A stretch of 64,000 nucleotides of DNA from Paenibacillus alkalitolerans. GTDB taxonomy: Bacteria; Bacillota; Bacilli; Paenibacillales; YIM-B00363. The position numbers and the translations under genes are program-made. This document shows, one piece after another, positions 25,505 through 34,212 of this stretch. The notes under the pieces are model-generated. The model ran no database searches, was not told where the DNA came from, and worked only from the letters and a program-made list of their open reading frames with translations. The DNA lies in the NCBI RefSeq assembly GCF_016482785.1, contig NZ_JAEMXM010000011.1, positions 1-64,000 on the forward strand. Direction: 5' to 3'. Each line of letters begins with the position of its first letter. The stretch's first letter is position 1.

Positions 25505-26038
25505 TTGCGCTTAACAGGAAAGAAAGTGCTGTGTTTGGTCGATGAAGAATTCGAAGATTTGGAGTTATGGTATCCTGTGTACCGTGTCCGCGAGGAAGGT
25601 GCTTCCGTCGTGTTCGCCGGACCGAAGAAACAGCATATATACTCTGGAAAATACGGGGTGCCGGCGCAGGCGGACATTACGTTTGCCGAGATGAACCCGG
25701 AGGAGTACGACGGAATTCTCGTCCCTGGCGGCTGGGCACCGGATAAATTGCGCAGATACCCGGAAGTGCTGCAAGCGGTTCGCCGTTTGAATGAACTGCG
25801 CCGGCCGATCGGTCAAATTTGCCATGCGGGCTGGGTGCTTATTTCGGCGAAAATATTGCAAGGCAAGAAAGTAACTTCCACGCCGGGAATAAGAGACGAC
25901 ATGGAGAATGCCGGCGCGGTCTGGCTCGATGAACCGGTGGTCGTTGACGGACACTTGATATCAAGCCGCAGACCTCCGGATTTGCCCGCATATGCGAAAG
26001 CGTTCTGCGACGCCTTGGCCGGACCGTCTGCAAAGTGA
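25505..26038 (+). CDS. DJ-1/PfpI family protein
   Basis: A 177-residue class-I glutamine-amidotransferase-like protein of the PfpI/YraA type. The nucleophile elbow is QICHAGWVL with Cys at about 102 and the adjacent His, and the acidic partner lies in CLVDEEFEDLELWYP near residue 16. VPGGWAPDKLRRYPE is the PfpI-like loop. Members act as deglycase-like or stress proteins; protease claims are weak. TTG start nine bases after AAGGAGG. It follows ptsI by 53 bases. Confidence 0.85.
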   Translation: MRLTGKKVLCLVDEEFEDLELWYPVYRVREEGASVVFAGPKKQHIYSGKYGVPAQADITFAEMNPEEYDGILVPGGWAPDKLRRYPEVLQAVRRLNELRRPIGQICHAGWVLISAKILQGKKVTSTPGIRDDMENAGAVWLDEPVVVDGHLISSRRPPDLPAYAKAFCDALAGPSAK

Positions 26039-26148
26039 CGGCTGCGTTACCAAGAACTGTCACGCTTGATCGGCAGGAGTTTTGTTTCTTCAAGGCGAAT
26101 ATACTCAGGAGTGAAGTCGGTTGGCTTTTGCTTTTGGGGGGATTCATT

Positions 26149-26565
26149 TTGGAGAAACGGTGTACATGCGGCAAAACGATGCAAATACGGTTACGAACGG
26201 TTATTTTCTCGGGCAAGGTAAAGATTGAGAACGTACCGGTCTATTCGTGCACAAGTTGTGAACGAAGCATCGTATACCCTGAAGTAAAACCGGAACTGAC
26301 CGGACTGCTGAGAAGTTTGGGCGGCGAACCGGAGCGGCAGCAGCTGTTTTTTAACGAGATTAACGAACTGGCTCACCTTCTGTATGAAGTCACGAAGAAG
26401 GAGAAAAGCGGATTTTCAGTGGAGCAAATAATAGGAGAACGGATCAACGAACTGTTGGATTTGCTTTTACTCGCCCAATCTCTCCAAGATGAAGAATGGG
26501 CGGACAGCATCCGAATGCGGCTCTCGCAAATAACGAATGGGCAATTCGCTACATACTTGTCTTGA
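26149..26565 (+). CDS. Zinc-ribbon protein of YgiT-like type
   Basis: A 138-residue protein with an N-terminal CxC...CxxC zinc ribbon (RCTCGKTMQIRL, then VYSCTSCERSIVYPE) that resembles YgiT/MqsA-type zinc fingers. The remaining ~90 residues are helical and acidic (VTKKEKSGFSVEQIIGERIN). No HTH is seen, so an MqsA-type antitoxin role is not supported, and no toxin gene is adjacent. TTG 26149 follows a GGGGGG ribosome site by seven bases. Confidence 0.68.
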   Translation: MEKRCTCGKTMQIRLRTVIFSGKVKIENVPVYSCTSCERSIVYPEVKPELTGLLRSLGGEPERQQLFFNEINELAHLLYEVTKKEKSGFSVEQIIGERINELLDLLLLAQSLQDEEWADSIRMRLSQITNGQFATYLS

Positions 26566-26567
26566 AG

Positions 26568-26593
26568 AAACCTCTTGCGAGGTTTTTTTTGTT
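26568..26593 (+). terminator. Intrinsic terminator before ccpA
   Basis: AAACCTC/GAGGTTT stem with a TTGC loop, followed by a T-tract (TTTTTG). Confidence 0.88.
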
Positions 26594-26718
26594 GGAAGGG
26601 GCCCGGTTGTCGCTTTATGGCGGAAAAAAGGACGAGCGTTGCGCGAAGTATAATTTTGTCGTATGATAGCCTTATCTTGATTTGCTCGTACAAATTTTTT
26701 TCATTGGAGAGAATGCTC

Positions 26719-27723
26719 GTGACAGTAACGATTTATGACGTGGCCAGAGAAGCGGGAGTATCGATGGCAACCGTTTCACGGGTCGTTAATAACAATCCGA
26801 ACGTGAAGCCTCAAACTCGAAAGAAAGTATTCGAAGCGATTGAACGGCTCGGATATCGCCCGAACGCCGTAGCGCGCGGACTGGCAAGCAAGAAGACGAC
26901 CACAGTCGGCGTCGTCATTCCTGACATCTCCAATACGGCGTATTCCGAAGTCGTCCGGGGAATTGAAGATATCGCCAACATGTATCATTACAACATGATT
27001 CTTTGCAATTCCGATAAGAAGAAAGAGAAGGAAATACGCGTCATCAACACATTGTTGGAGAAGCAAGTGGACGGATTGCTGTTTATGGGAGGCGTCGTGA
27101 CCGATGAACATATTGAGGCGTTCCGCAACTCGGTACCGATCGTTTTGTGCGCGACGATGGATGCGAATCGCGTAATGCCTTCGGTCGACATCGATCATGA
27201 GAAGGCTGCTTATGACGCGGTGTCCGTACTCATCCAACACGGTCATCGCCTGATCGGAATGATCAGCGGCAATCTGCAAGACCCGTCCAACGGGTTTGCC
27301 AGATATCAAGGGTATAAGCGCGCTCTTGAAGAAGCAGGGATTCCTTTCCGCGAACCGTACGTACGGATCGGTAATTACAAATACGAATCCGGAATCGAGA
27401 CGATGGAATATTTCCTTCAATTGGAGGAGCGTCCGACCGCCGTCTTTGCCGCTACGGACGAGATGGCGATCGGAGCCATTCATGCGATTCAGGACCATGG
27501 ACTCCGGGTGCCGGAAGATTTGTCGGTCATATCCGTCGACAACATTCGGATGGCGTCGATGGTTCGGCCTCAGCTTTCTACGGTTGCTCAGCCGATGTAC
27601 GACATCGGAGCGGTATCGATGCGTTTGCTGACGAAATTAATGAAGAAGGAACCGGTGTCCAACCCGGTTGTCGTGCTTCCGCACGAAACGATTATGCGGC
27701 AATCCGTGGCTCATGCGAAATGA
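26719..27723 (+). CDS. ccpA: Catabolite control protein A (LacI family)
   Basis: A 334-residue LacI/GalR regulator. The DNA-binding domain ([20 protein letters not shown]) is nearly the CcpA consensus, followed by the hinge [20 protein letters not shown]. The core keeps the HPr-contact region near [15 protein letters not shown] and the C-terminal [20 protein letters not shown]. CcpA binds cre sites with HPr-Ser46-P or Crh-Ser-P as corepressor and governs carbon catabolite control. Start at GTG 26719, seven bases after GGAGAG; this gives the usual length. A PTS operon lies upstream and an HPr-like gene about 9 kb downstream. Confidence 0.95.
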   Translation: MTVTIYDVAREAGVSMATVSRVVNNNPNVKPQTRKKVFEAIERLGYRPNAVARGLASKKTTTVGVVIPDISNTAYSEVVRGIEDIANMYHYNMILCNSDKKKEKEIRVINTLLEKQVDGLLFMGGVVTDEHIEAFRNSVPIVLCATMDANRVMPSVDIDHEKAAYDAVSVLIQHGHRLIGMISGNLQDPSNGFARYQGYKRALEEAGIPFREPYVRIGNYKYESGIETMEYFLQLEERPTAVFAATDEMAIGAIHAIQDHGLRVPEDLSVISVDNIRMASMVRPQLSTVAQPMYDIGAVSMRLLTKLMKKEPVSNPVVVLPHETIMRQSVAHAK

Positions 27724-27761
27724 GCCTTCTTTTTTTTGTTTAACTATGGAGGGATAGTGGA

Positions 27762-28472
27762 ATGGCATTCGGTACGATCGGTTTAATCGGTGCAATGCAA
27801 GAAGAGATCGAGCGGTTTTTGGAACGAATTGTGGAAGCCGAGACAGTTGCGGCGGCCGGTATCGAGTTTCGGAAAGGCGAGTGGTTGGGCAAAACGGTCA
27901 TCTTGTGCAAATGCGGTGTAGGGAAAGTGAATGCGGCGGTATGCACGCAGCTGTTGATCGACCGTTTCGGCGTCGACTGCATAATTTTTACGGGCGTGGC
28001 CGGAGCGCTTCATCCCGATTTGAATATCGGAGACATCGTGGTGTCAACCGATGCCATGCAGCATGATATGGACGTCACACCGCTCGGTTTTGCGAGAGGC
28101 GTCATTCCTTACACAGACGTTTCGGTTTTTGCGGCCGATGCAAATTTGGTTGAAGCGGCGTATGCGGCCAGCGAATCGCTTTATCCGGGTCATACGAGGA
28201 AAGGGCGAATACTGTCGGGAGACCAGTTCGTGGCGAACCGGGATACGGTAGACAGGCTGCGGCGTGAAATGGACGGCGATTGCGTAGAGATGGAAGGTTC
28301 GGCCGTCGCGCAAGTTTGTCACTTAAACGGCGTCCCGTTCGTCATCCTTCGATCGATGTCCGACAAGGCGGACGGATCCGCGCATATTAATTTTGAGGAA
28401 TTTACGCGCCTTGCCTCCGAACGGTCGGGGAGCATCGTGGAACAGATGCTAAAGAGCGGTATGCAGGCGTAG
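27762..28472 (+). CDS. mtnN: 5'-methylthioadenosine/S-adenosylhomocysteine nucleosidase
   Basis: A 236-residue nucleosidase that cleaves adenine from MTA and SAH in methionine salvage and quorum-signal turnover. Signatures: IGLIGAMQEEIERFLE at the N-terminus, CKCGVGKVNAAVCTQLLID, the nucleoside pocket CVEMEGSAVAQVCH (catalytic Glu) and ILRSMSDKADGSA with the catalytic Asp. ATG 27762 after GGAGGG. A long hairpin follows. Confidence 0.95.
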   Translation: MAFGTIGLIGAMQEEIERFLERIVEAETVAAAGIEFRKGEWLGKTVILCKCGVGKVNAAVCTQLLIDRFGVDCIIFTGVAGALHPDLNIGDIVVSTDAMQHDMDVTPLGFARGVIPYTDVSVFAADANLVEAAYAASESLYPGHTRKGRILSGDQFVANRDTVDRLRREMDGDCVEMEGSAVAQVCHLNGVPFVILRSMSDKADGSAHINFEEFTRLASERSGSIVEQMLKSGMQA

Positions 28473-28480
28473 TTAAGAGA

Positions 28481-28531
28481 AGAGGCTGTTTCGCAGTAGA
28501 TAAGAATCTACGCTGAAACAGCCTCTTTTTC
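28481..28531 (+). terminator. Long terminator hairpin after mtnN
   Basis: AAGAGGCTGTTTC (28481) pairs with GAAACAGCCTCTT (28516), with a further GTAGAT/ATCTAC inner stem, then TTTTCTTT. It also lies at the 3' end of the convergent ponA gene. Confidence 0.88.
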
Positions 28532-28532
28532 T

Positions 28533-31500
28533 TTACTTAAGCTGAACGCTCGGGGAAGGCGGAGATTCTCCCGCGTCATTCAGCGCGGTAACCCGATACC
28601 ACCCTTTGACAGTAACCGAAATATATTCGAACGACGCTTCTCCCGTCGATCCGATCAACTGATAGGGCCCCGATTCTTGCTCCGCGAAATATACGTTGTA
28701 TTGCTTTACCGATTGATCGGCCGGATTGGGGTTCCACGTAAGCTTCATGCCAAGATCTCGGGCTTCCGCAGCCAATTGTTGAGGTGCGGCCGGGGCAGCG
28801 CCGCCTTCGCCAGCACTGCCGCCTTCATTGCCCTGGTCGGCCTGGTCCGCTGATATCCCGCCCGGTTGTCCCGTATACACAGGGGAGCTTGGCGGGGACG
28901 TCTTACCGGCGATGTCAACCGCGACTACTTGATATCCGTGAAGGCGCTTATCCGGCACCTCGTCATAGAATGCGGGAGCCTCTCCGTTCAATACGGTCTT
29001 CCCAGGCACGGCTTGGAACGGCCCTCCGTCGATCGAACGATACACCCGGTACCCGGCAATATCGTTGTGAGGGCTTGGCGAGAACAACACTTTAACGCCT
29101 TTCCCCGTATTTAACAACGTCAGTTTCGGAGGCGCCGTCGGATTCGAACCGTCTTCCGCGCGAGGGTCGACTTCCTTGGGAGCGTCGCCGAACCCGTCGA
29201 TCGGCCGAAATCGTTCGATCGGCTTTCTTTGGGATTCGGGCAGCTTTCTCATCGCCTCTTCGATCCGTTTCAACAACTCGGAGATCGGCTCGGCCCGCGA
29301 GACGACCGGCCGGGTTTTCGTCATGTCATCCGGCGTACCGGGTTGGGGCGAGTACGTTTTTCCGCCAACCGTCACCGTGCGTGCGATTTGTAGAACGTCG
29401 TCCACCTTCGTCGGGATGTATTTGCGGTTAAAAATATCGGTAACCGTCAACTTTGCTTGAACGACAGCCTCGCTGGGCAAATCGCCGGAAACGGCGGAGA
29501 CGGTTTTTTGCACGATGCCTTCCGGTTTGTCGAATGCTTTCGTTTCGAACAATTCGGGCTTTGATGCTACGACTTCGTTCATGACCTCGGCCCAGACACG
29601 TTTCGCACGAAGCGATTCTCTAAGCGTGGAAGGCTTATCATACCCGATCCACACGCCGAGCGTAACATCCGGCGAATAACCGACAAACCACAGGTCGTAA
29701 TTGTCGGACGTCGTACCCGTCTTTCCGACAATCGGAATGTTCTTGCCGTGCTTGAATCTTCTATTTACTTCCTTAGCCGTCCCCGAAGAAACGACCGTGC
29801 GGAGCATATCCGTCATCAAGTAAGCCGTTTGCTCGGAAAACACGGGAGCCGGGTTCAGCTTATGCTCGTATATGGGGTTGTCTTCGGAATCCGTTATCCG
29901 GCTAATAAAGAACGCATCGTTAAACGTGCCTTTATTTGCGATCGTTGCATATGCGTTCGTTAACTCCTCGACGGAAACGCCGTATTCCAATCCGCCGATA
30001 ATCCCGGTCTGGGCGTGATTATCGTCTTCCGTCAAGCTTGTAATGCCGACCCGCTTGGCGAAGTCCCAAGTGGAGGGAATGCTCACAGTATCCAAAAACA
30101 GCTTGATTGCGGGAATGTTCCACGACTGGTTCAACGCTTGTCTGACCGTAATCAACCCATGGTACTTGTTGTCCCAGTTTCGCGGGATGTGCACTCCTTT
30201 GCCGCCGTCCTTAAGAATGATCGGCACATCGTCGATGACGTCGCCAGGTTGGATCGCACCCGATTCCAGCGCGGGCACATACGCGGCGAACTTCATCGCG
30301 GAGCCCGGTTGGCGCTGCATCTGGGTAGCGTGATTCAATTGCTCCTTGTAGAAATCTCTGCCTTCAATCATGCCGAGGATGGCGCCCGTATCGTTATCGA
30401 GCAATACGGCGCCTACTTGTTCCATCCCCTTCTCGGGATGATCCTTCGTGAAATGCTCCGGATTTTCGGCGATGCTGCGCATGGCGTCGTACAGCTTTTT
30501 GTCGATCGTCGTGTACACCTTGTACCCGCCGCGCAGAAGATGCTCTTTCGCGTCTTTGAGCGCATCGGCGTATTCGGGGCTGCGCAGTTGCTCCCGGGTG
30601 AGCTCCGGATGCTCCAGCAAAATGAGCGTTTCCGCCGCTTGGCGTTCGGCCTCCAGCATCAAGTAAGGATATGTATTGTAGGCTTTCCGGCTCGGCTTTG
30701 CCAGGCTTCCCTGCAAATCGAATGCAAGCGCCTCCCGGTATTGTTGTTCCGTAATTTTGCCGACCGTCAACATCCGGCTCAGCACGTGCCGCTGGCGTTC
30801 TTTAGCTTTAAGGAAGCCTTCCTCGTCAAATTCCCCTTTGCTGGTGAACGCGGAGAACGCCGACGGCTGCTGCGGAAGTCCGGCCAAATACGCCGATTGG
30901 GCAAGGTTGAGCTTATCCAGCTCCAAGCCGAATATCCCTTTTGCCGCCGCTTTTATACCGAATAAGTTATAGCCGGTAGAACCGTTGCCGAATGGAACTT
31001 TATTTAAGTATGCTTCCAAAATATCTTCCTTCGTCATGAACCGCTCCAACCGCAAAGACAAAAATATTTCTTTTATTTTGCGGGAATCGGTCTTGTCCAG
31101 GCTTAAAAACACGCGCCGGGCCAATTGCTGGGTGATTGTGCTTCCTCCGGTCTGCTCCTCTTCGTCGAACACCCTTTGTTTGACGGCGCGGAACAAGCCG
31201 GAGAAATCAATGCCGATATGTTCGTCGAAATCCGCATCTTCGGTTGCGATCAACGCATCTTTCACATATGCTGGAATTTCATCGTACGAGACGACCCTGC
31301 GGTCTTCCTCGGTGCGGAGCTGGCCGACGACCGTCCCGTCGCGGAAATATACGAATCCCGTTTCGCTGTTGAGGCTCATCGCCTCCATAATTTCTTCTCG
31401 GCTGCGAACCTTTTCGTCCTTAACGAGTGCGGCCACGTATCCGGTAACCGCTGCGCTCATGACGAGCGCTCCAAGAATTCCTGTCAGGACCGACCACTTC

Positions 31501-31598
31501 AGAGTGATCAACCCGAGCCGAACCAACTTGCTGCGGAAAAATGCGGCCGCGGACGACGACACTTTGCCCTTCTGTCTGTTCTCTTTGTTTTCGGACAT
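28533..31598 (-). CDS. ponA: Class A penicillin-binding protein 1A with C-terminal FN3 domains
   Basis: A 1021-residue bifunctional peptidoglycan synthase. Cytoplasmic tail 1-~30; one transmembrane anchor ~33-58; GT51 glycosyltransferase ~80-260 with catalytic Glu120 in ATEDADFDEHIGID and GGSTITQQLARRVFL; transpeptidase ~400-700 with SAMK, SWN and KTGTT motifs. About 100 residues of linker are followed by two fibronectin type III modules (~815-905 and ~935-1021) divided by a Gly/Ala/Glu-rich spacer. FN3 repeats are unusual in Bacillus PBP1 but known in Paenibacillaceae. ATG 31598 nine bases after GGGGAGG. Confidence 0.93.
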   Translation of the reverse strand: MSENKENRQKGKVSSSAAAFFRSKLVRLGLITLKWSVLTGILGALVMSAAVTGYVAALVKDEKVRSREEIMEAMSLNSETGFVYFRDGTVVGQLRTEEDRRVVSYDEIPAYVKDALIATEDADFDEHIGIDFSGLFRAVKQRVFDEEEQTGGSTITQQLARRVFLSLDKTDSRKIKEIFLSLRLERFMTKEDILEAYLNKVPFGNGSTGYNLFGIKAAAKGIFGLELDKLNLAQSAYLAGLPQQPSAFSAFTSKGEFDEEGFLKAKERQRHVLSRMLTVGKITEQQYREALAFDLQGSLAKPSRKAYNTYPYLMLEAERQAAETLILLEHPELTREQLRSPEYADALKDAKEHLLRGGYKVYTTIDKKLYDAMRSIAENPEHFTKDHPEKGMEQVGAVLLDNDTGAILGMIEGRDFYKEQLNHATQMQRQPGSAMKFAAYVPALESGAIQPGDVIDDVPIILKDGGKGVHIPRNWDNKYHGLITVRQALNQSWNIPAIKLFLDTVSIPSTWDFAKRVGITSLTEDDNHAQTGIIGGLEYGVSVEELTNAYATIANKGTFNDAFFISRITDSEDNPIYEHKLNPAPVFSEQTAYLMTDMLRTVVSSGTAKEVNRRFKHGKNIPIVGKTGTTSDNYDLWFVGYSPDVTLGVWIGYDKPSTLRESLRAKRVWAEVMNEVVASKPELFETKAFDKPEGIVQKTVSAVSGDLPSEAVVQAKLTVTDIFNRKYIPTKVDDVLQIARTVTVGGKTYSPQPGTPDDMTKTRPVVSRAEPISELLKRIEEAMRKLPESQRKPIERFRPIDGFGDAPKEVDPRAEDGSNPTAPPKLTLLNTGKGVKVLFSPSPHNDIAGYRVYRSIDGGPFQAVPGKTVLNGEAPAFYDEVPDKRLHGYQVVAVDIAGKTSPPSSPVYTGQPGGISADQADQGNEGGSAGEGGAAPAAPQQLAAEARDLGMKLTWNPNPADQSVKQYNVYFAEQESGPYQLIGSTGEASFEYISVTVKGWYRVTALNDAGESPPSPSVQLK

Positions 31599-31627
31599 AG
31601 TACAGTACCTCCCCAAGATCACATTCC

Positions 31628-31633
31628 ATTATA
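31628..31633 (-). promoter_or_regulatory. Extended -10 of the ponA promoter
   Basis: On the minus strand TGATATAAT is an extended -10 (TG-n-TATAAT), 30 bases before the ponA start. No good -35 is present. Confidence 0.55.
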
Positions 31634-31675
31634 TCACATGGCGGCTCTCTTGGGCATACAAGCCCTTGCGAACGG

Positions 31676-31704
31676 TTGACTCCGTCATGGGGGTATGCTA
31701 TAAA
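31676..31704 (+). promoter_or_regulatory. Sigma-A promoter of tyrS
   Basis: TTGACT, 17-base spacer, TGCTATAAA (extended -10). It starts transcription about 25 bases before the tyrS start codon, which leaves no room for a T-box leader. Confidence 0.75.
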
Positions 31705-31732
31705 TTGGACATTGTAAGGAGTTGTGGAACCT

Positions 31733-32983
31733 ATGGATAAAAGAGACAAATTGAATTCGGAGCAGCTGGAGGAGCTTAGCAGGCAGCTTGAGACGCTAAC
31801 CAGGGGAACGGCGGAAATCGTTCCGGAGGAGCAACTCGCGAATAAACTGGCTGGCTCGATCGCTTCCGGCGTCCCGCTGAAAATTAAATTAGGGCTTGAT
31901 CCGTCGGCACCGGACATTCATGTCGGCCATACGGTCGTGCTTCATAAATTGCGCCAATTTCAACAGTTCGGCCACCGCGTTCAGCTGCTGATCGGCGATT
32001 TCACGGGCAGAATCGGGGATCCTACGGGAAAGTCGGAAACGCGGAAACAGTTGACTGAAGAAGACGTTCAAAGAAATGCCGCCACGTATAAAGAACAAAT
32101 TTTTAAGATTCTAGACCCCGACCGCACCGAGGTTGTTTACAATTCCGAATGGCTTGCGCCGATGACGTTTGCCGACGTCGTGTCCTTGGCGGCGAAAGTT
32201 ACGGTCGCCAGAATGCTGGAGAGGGACGATTTTACGAAACGGTATGCAAGCGGGCAACCGATATCCATACATGAATTTTTTTATCCGCTGATGCAGGGCT
32301 ACGATTCAGTGGCGCTTGAAACCGATGTGGAGTTGGGCGGCACCGACCAAAAGTTCAACTTGTTGATGGGGCGGATGCTCCAGAAGGAATACGGCAAGGA
32401 AACGCAAGCGGCTATCATGATGCCGTTGCTGGAAGGCTTGGACGGCGTCCAAAAGATGAGCAAAAGTCTGGGCAACTACATCGGCATCAATGAAGAACCG
32501 AAAGAAATATACGGGAAAGCGATGAGCGTTCCCGATGAGCTTATGTTGAAGTACTACGAGCTCTCGACCGATATAAACGAAGGGTTAGCGGAATTGAAAA
32601 GAGGTCTTGCGGACGGTTCCGTCCACCCGCGGGACGCCAAGATGAAGCTGGCATTCACTTTCGTTCGCATGTACCATGGGGAAGAAGCGGCGAAAGAGGC
32701 GGAACATCATTTTGTCACCGTATTTCAGCAGCGGTCCTTGCCTGATGAGATCGAGGAGTTTGAAATCCCGGCGGCTGAAATCGATAACGGCAGCATTCGT
32801 CTTGTGAAACTGCTGTTAGCAAGCAGGCTTCAGCCTTCGGGTGCGGAGGCGCGGCGTACGATTCAGGGCGGGGGCGTCAAAATCAACGAGGAAAAGATTA
32901 CGGATCCGAATGCGGTGATTTCCGTAAACAACGGCGATATCGTTCAAGTGGGCAAGAGGAAGTTTATCCGGTTGAAGGTTTGA
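31733..32983 (+). CDS. tyrS: Tyrosyl-tRNA synthetase
   Basis: A 416-residue class I synthetase that charges tRNA-Tyr. HIGH appears as [13 protein letters not shown] near residue 60, KMSKS as [13 protein letters not shown] near 245, and a C-terminal S4-like RNA-binding domain spans ~355-416 ([13 protein letters not shown]). The spacing between motifs and the HVGH variant indicate the TyrZ-like bacterial subgroup. Start at ATG 31733, behind GGAG with an 11-base spacer; the GTG at 31724 abuts it. Divergent from ponA with 134 bases between. Confidence 0.95.
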   Translation: MDKRDKLNSEQLEELSRQLETLTRGTAEIVPEEQLANKLAGSIASGVPLKIKLGLDPSAPDIHVGHTVVLHKLRQFQQFGHRVQLLIGDFTGRIGDPTGKSETRKQLTEEDVQRNAATYKEQIFKILDPDRTEVVYNSEWLAPMTFADVVSLAAKVTVARMLERDDFTKRYASGQPISIHEFFYPLMQGYDSVALETDVELGGTDQKFNLLMGRMLQKEYGKETQAAIMMPLLEGLDGVQKMSKSLGNYIGINEEPKEIYGKAMSVPDELMLKYYELSTDINEGLAELKRGLADGSVHPRDAKMKLAFTFVRMYHGEEAAKEAEHHFVTVFQQRSLPDEIEEFEIPAAEIDNGSIRLVKLLLASRLQPSGAEARRTIQGGGVKINEEKITDPNAVISVNNGDIVQVGKRKFIRLKV

Positions 32984-33178
32984 TGGGCCACATACGGCAT
33001 GCGCGTTAAGAAGCAGGCGGCAAATCCGCCGGCTTTGAACCGCATTTTTCTCACTTTCGAACATTATTAAGATCCTTTTGGACCGTACCTTTTGACCATT
33101 CACCGAATATTTACCAAATCAACGGCAAATTTTGCCGTTATGGTGGGCAGGCATGCGGCAGTCAACGCCTGCAAAAAA

Positions 33179-33214
33179 AAAGACATCCGAACGCGAAACC
33201 GTTCGGATGTCTTT
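33179..33214. terminator. Bidirectional terminator between tyrS and rpsD
   Basis: A 15-bp stem AAAGACATCCGAACG/CGTTCGGATGTCTTT with a CGAAAC loop and flanking A and T tracts. The 244-base gap between the two genes also holds a palindrome, AACGGCAAA...TTTGCCGTT, at 33121-33139, and no gene. Confidence 0.9.
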
Positions 33215-33227
33215 CTCTTTGCCAAGA

Positions 33228-33827
33228 TTATCGGCTGTAAAACTCGACAATTTGCTTCTCGTCGATTTCTTGCGGAAGCTCGGAGCGTTCCGGCAAACGC
33301 ACGTATTTGCCTTCCATCGCAGCGTCGTTGAACTCAAGATAGTTCGGCAGGAAGTTGCGGTTGGCGACCGCTTCCTTGATCGAAGTAAGATTGCGGCTTC
33401 TTTCGCGAAGGCCGATCACGTCGCCCGGCGAAACGAGGTAGGACGCGATGTCGACTTTCTTTCCGTTCACCGTAACGTGGCCGTGGGACACCAATTGGCG
33501 GGCGCCGGCACGGGAGTTCGCCATACCAAGACGATAAACGAGGTTGTCAAGGCGGCTTTCCAGAAGCACCATGAAGTTCTCGCCCGTAATGCCTTGCATC
33601 TTCGACGCCTTATCGAACAAGTTGCTGAATTGCTTCTCGTTCAAACCGTACATGTGGCGAAGCTTTTGCTTCTCCATAAGCTGCAAACCGTAGCCGCTCA
33701 CTTTGCGGCGTTGTCCCGGACCGTGCTGCCCCGGTGGGAACGGGCGCTTCAATTCTTTACCGGAACCGCTCAAGGAGATGCCGAGGCGGCGGCTTAATTT
33801 AAATTTCGGGCCAGTATAGCGTGCCAT
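33228..33827 (-). CDS. rpsD: 30S ribosomal protein S4
   Basis: A 199-residue primary assembly protein of the small subunit. It starts [20 protein letters not shown]. It has the S4 RNA-binding fold near residues 90-150 ([20 protein letters not shown], then [14 protein letters not shown]). No N-terminal CxxC zinc knuckle is visible, so this is the zinc-independent type. ATG 33827 after AAGGAG. Monocistronic, as in Bacillus, with a structured leader that in Bacillus mediates S4 autoregulation. Confidence 0.97.
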   Translation of the reverse strand: MARYTGPKFKLSRRLGISLSGSGKELKRPFPPGQHGPGQRRKVSGYGLQLMEKQKLRHMYGLNEKQFSNLFDKASKMQGITGENFMVLLESRLDNLVYRLGMANSRAGARQLVSHGHVTVNGKKVDIASYLVSPGDVIGLRERSRNLTSIKEAVANRNFLPNYLEFNDAAMEGKYVRLPERSELPQEIDEKQIVEFYSR

Positions 33828-34045
33828 GAATAAAACTCCTTCTTTCTCTCGCAAATATAGTATGTTTCAAATTTAGTGTAATTGGATGACGAAAGCTTGG
33901 ACTCTTCTTGCGCCTGTAACGCAGGGCGAATATAAACTGCGCTTTTCCGGACATGTTCAGCCGCAGGCCCGGAATTGCGATACAGGAGGGTTGCACAAAA
34001 AAACTCTTTTTACAAAGAGGGCCCAACTTACGTACTCGACTACTC
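33828..34045 (-). ncRNA. rpsD leader, candidate S4 autoregulatory region
   Basis: The transcript from the promoter at 34046-34075 has a leader of about 210 bases. Its first ~45 nt end in an intrinsic-terminator-like hairpin, and GC-rich pairing segments follow (GGGCC...GGCTG, CCTGCGTTACAGGCGC). B. subtilis rpsD is known to be repressed by S4 binding its leader; I infer the same here by position, not by a matched consensus. Confidence 0.5.
33997..34019 (-). terminator. Early terminator-like hairpin in the rpsD leader
   Basis: On the minus strand CTCTTT-GTAA-AAAGAG is followed by seven T residues. It comes about 25 bases after the predicted transcription start. The opposite strand has no T-run, so it points towards rpsD. 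Confidence 0.7.
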
Positions 34046-34075
34046 ATTTTACGCCAAAGAAAGAACGATTGTCAA
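34046..34075 (-). promoter_or_regulatory. Sigma-A promoter of rpsD
   Basis: On the minus strand TTGACA (34070-34075), 18-base spacer, TAAAAT (34046-34051). The -35 is a full consensus match. Confidence 0.8.
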
Positions 34076-34212
34076 GATTTTGGCATCTGGAAATGATGAA
34101 CGAAACATGCAATTCTGTCGTGCAATGTGTTGGAAAACATAGTAGAATATAGAGATCAATCATTCGGCACATCAATGTCACGGGAGAAGGATGCGATAAA
34201 GAGGGGATTATT

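Noticed and set aside
26149-26565. MqsA-like antitoxin
   Set aside because: Only a zinc ribbon is seen; no HTH and no adjacent toxin gene.
31600-31735. T-box leader for tyrS
   Set aside because: The promoter lies about 25 bases before the start codon and no T-box core or terminator/antiterminator is seen.
33121-33172. Additional small RNA gene between tyrS and rpsD
   Set aside because: Only short palindromes and the shared terminator are seen; no promoter-like sequence supports it.
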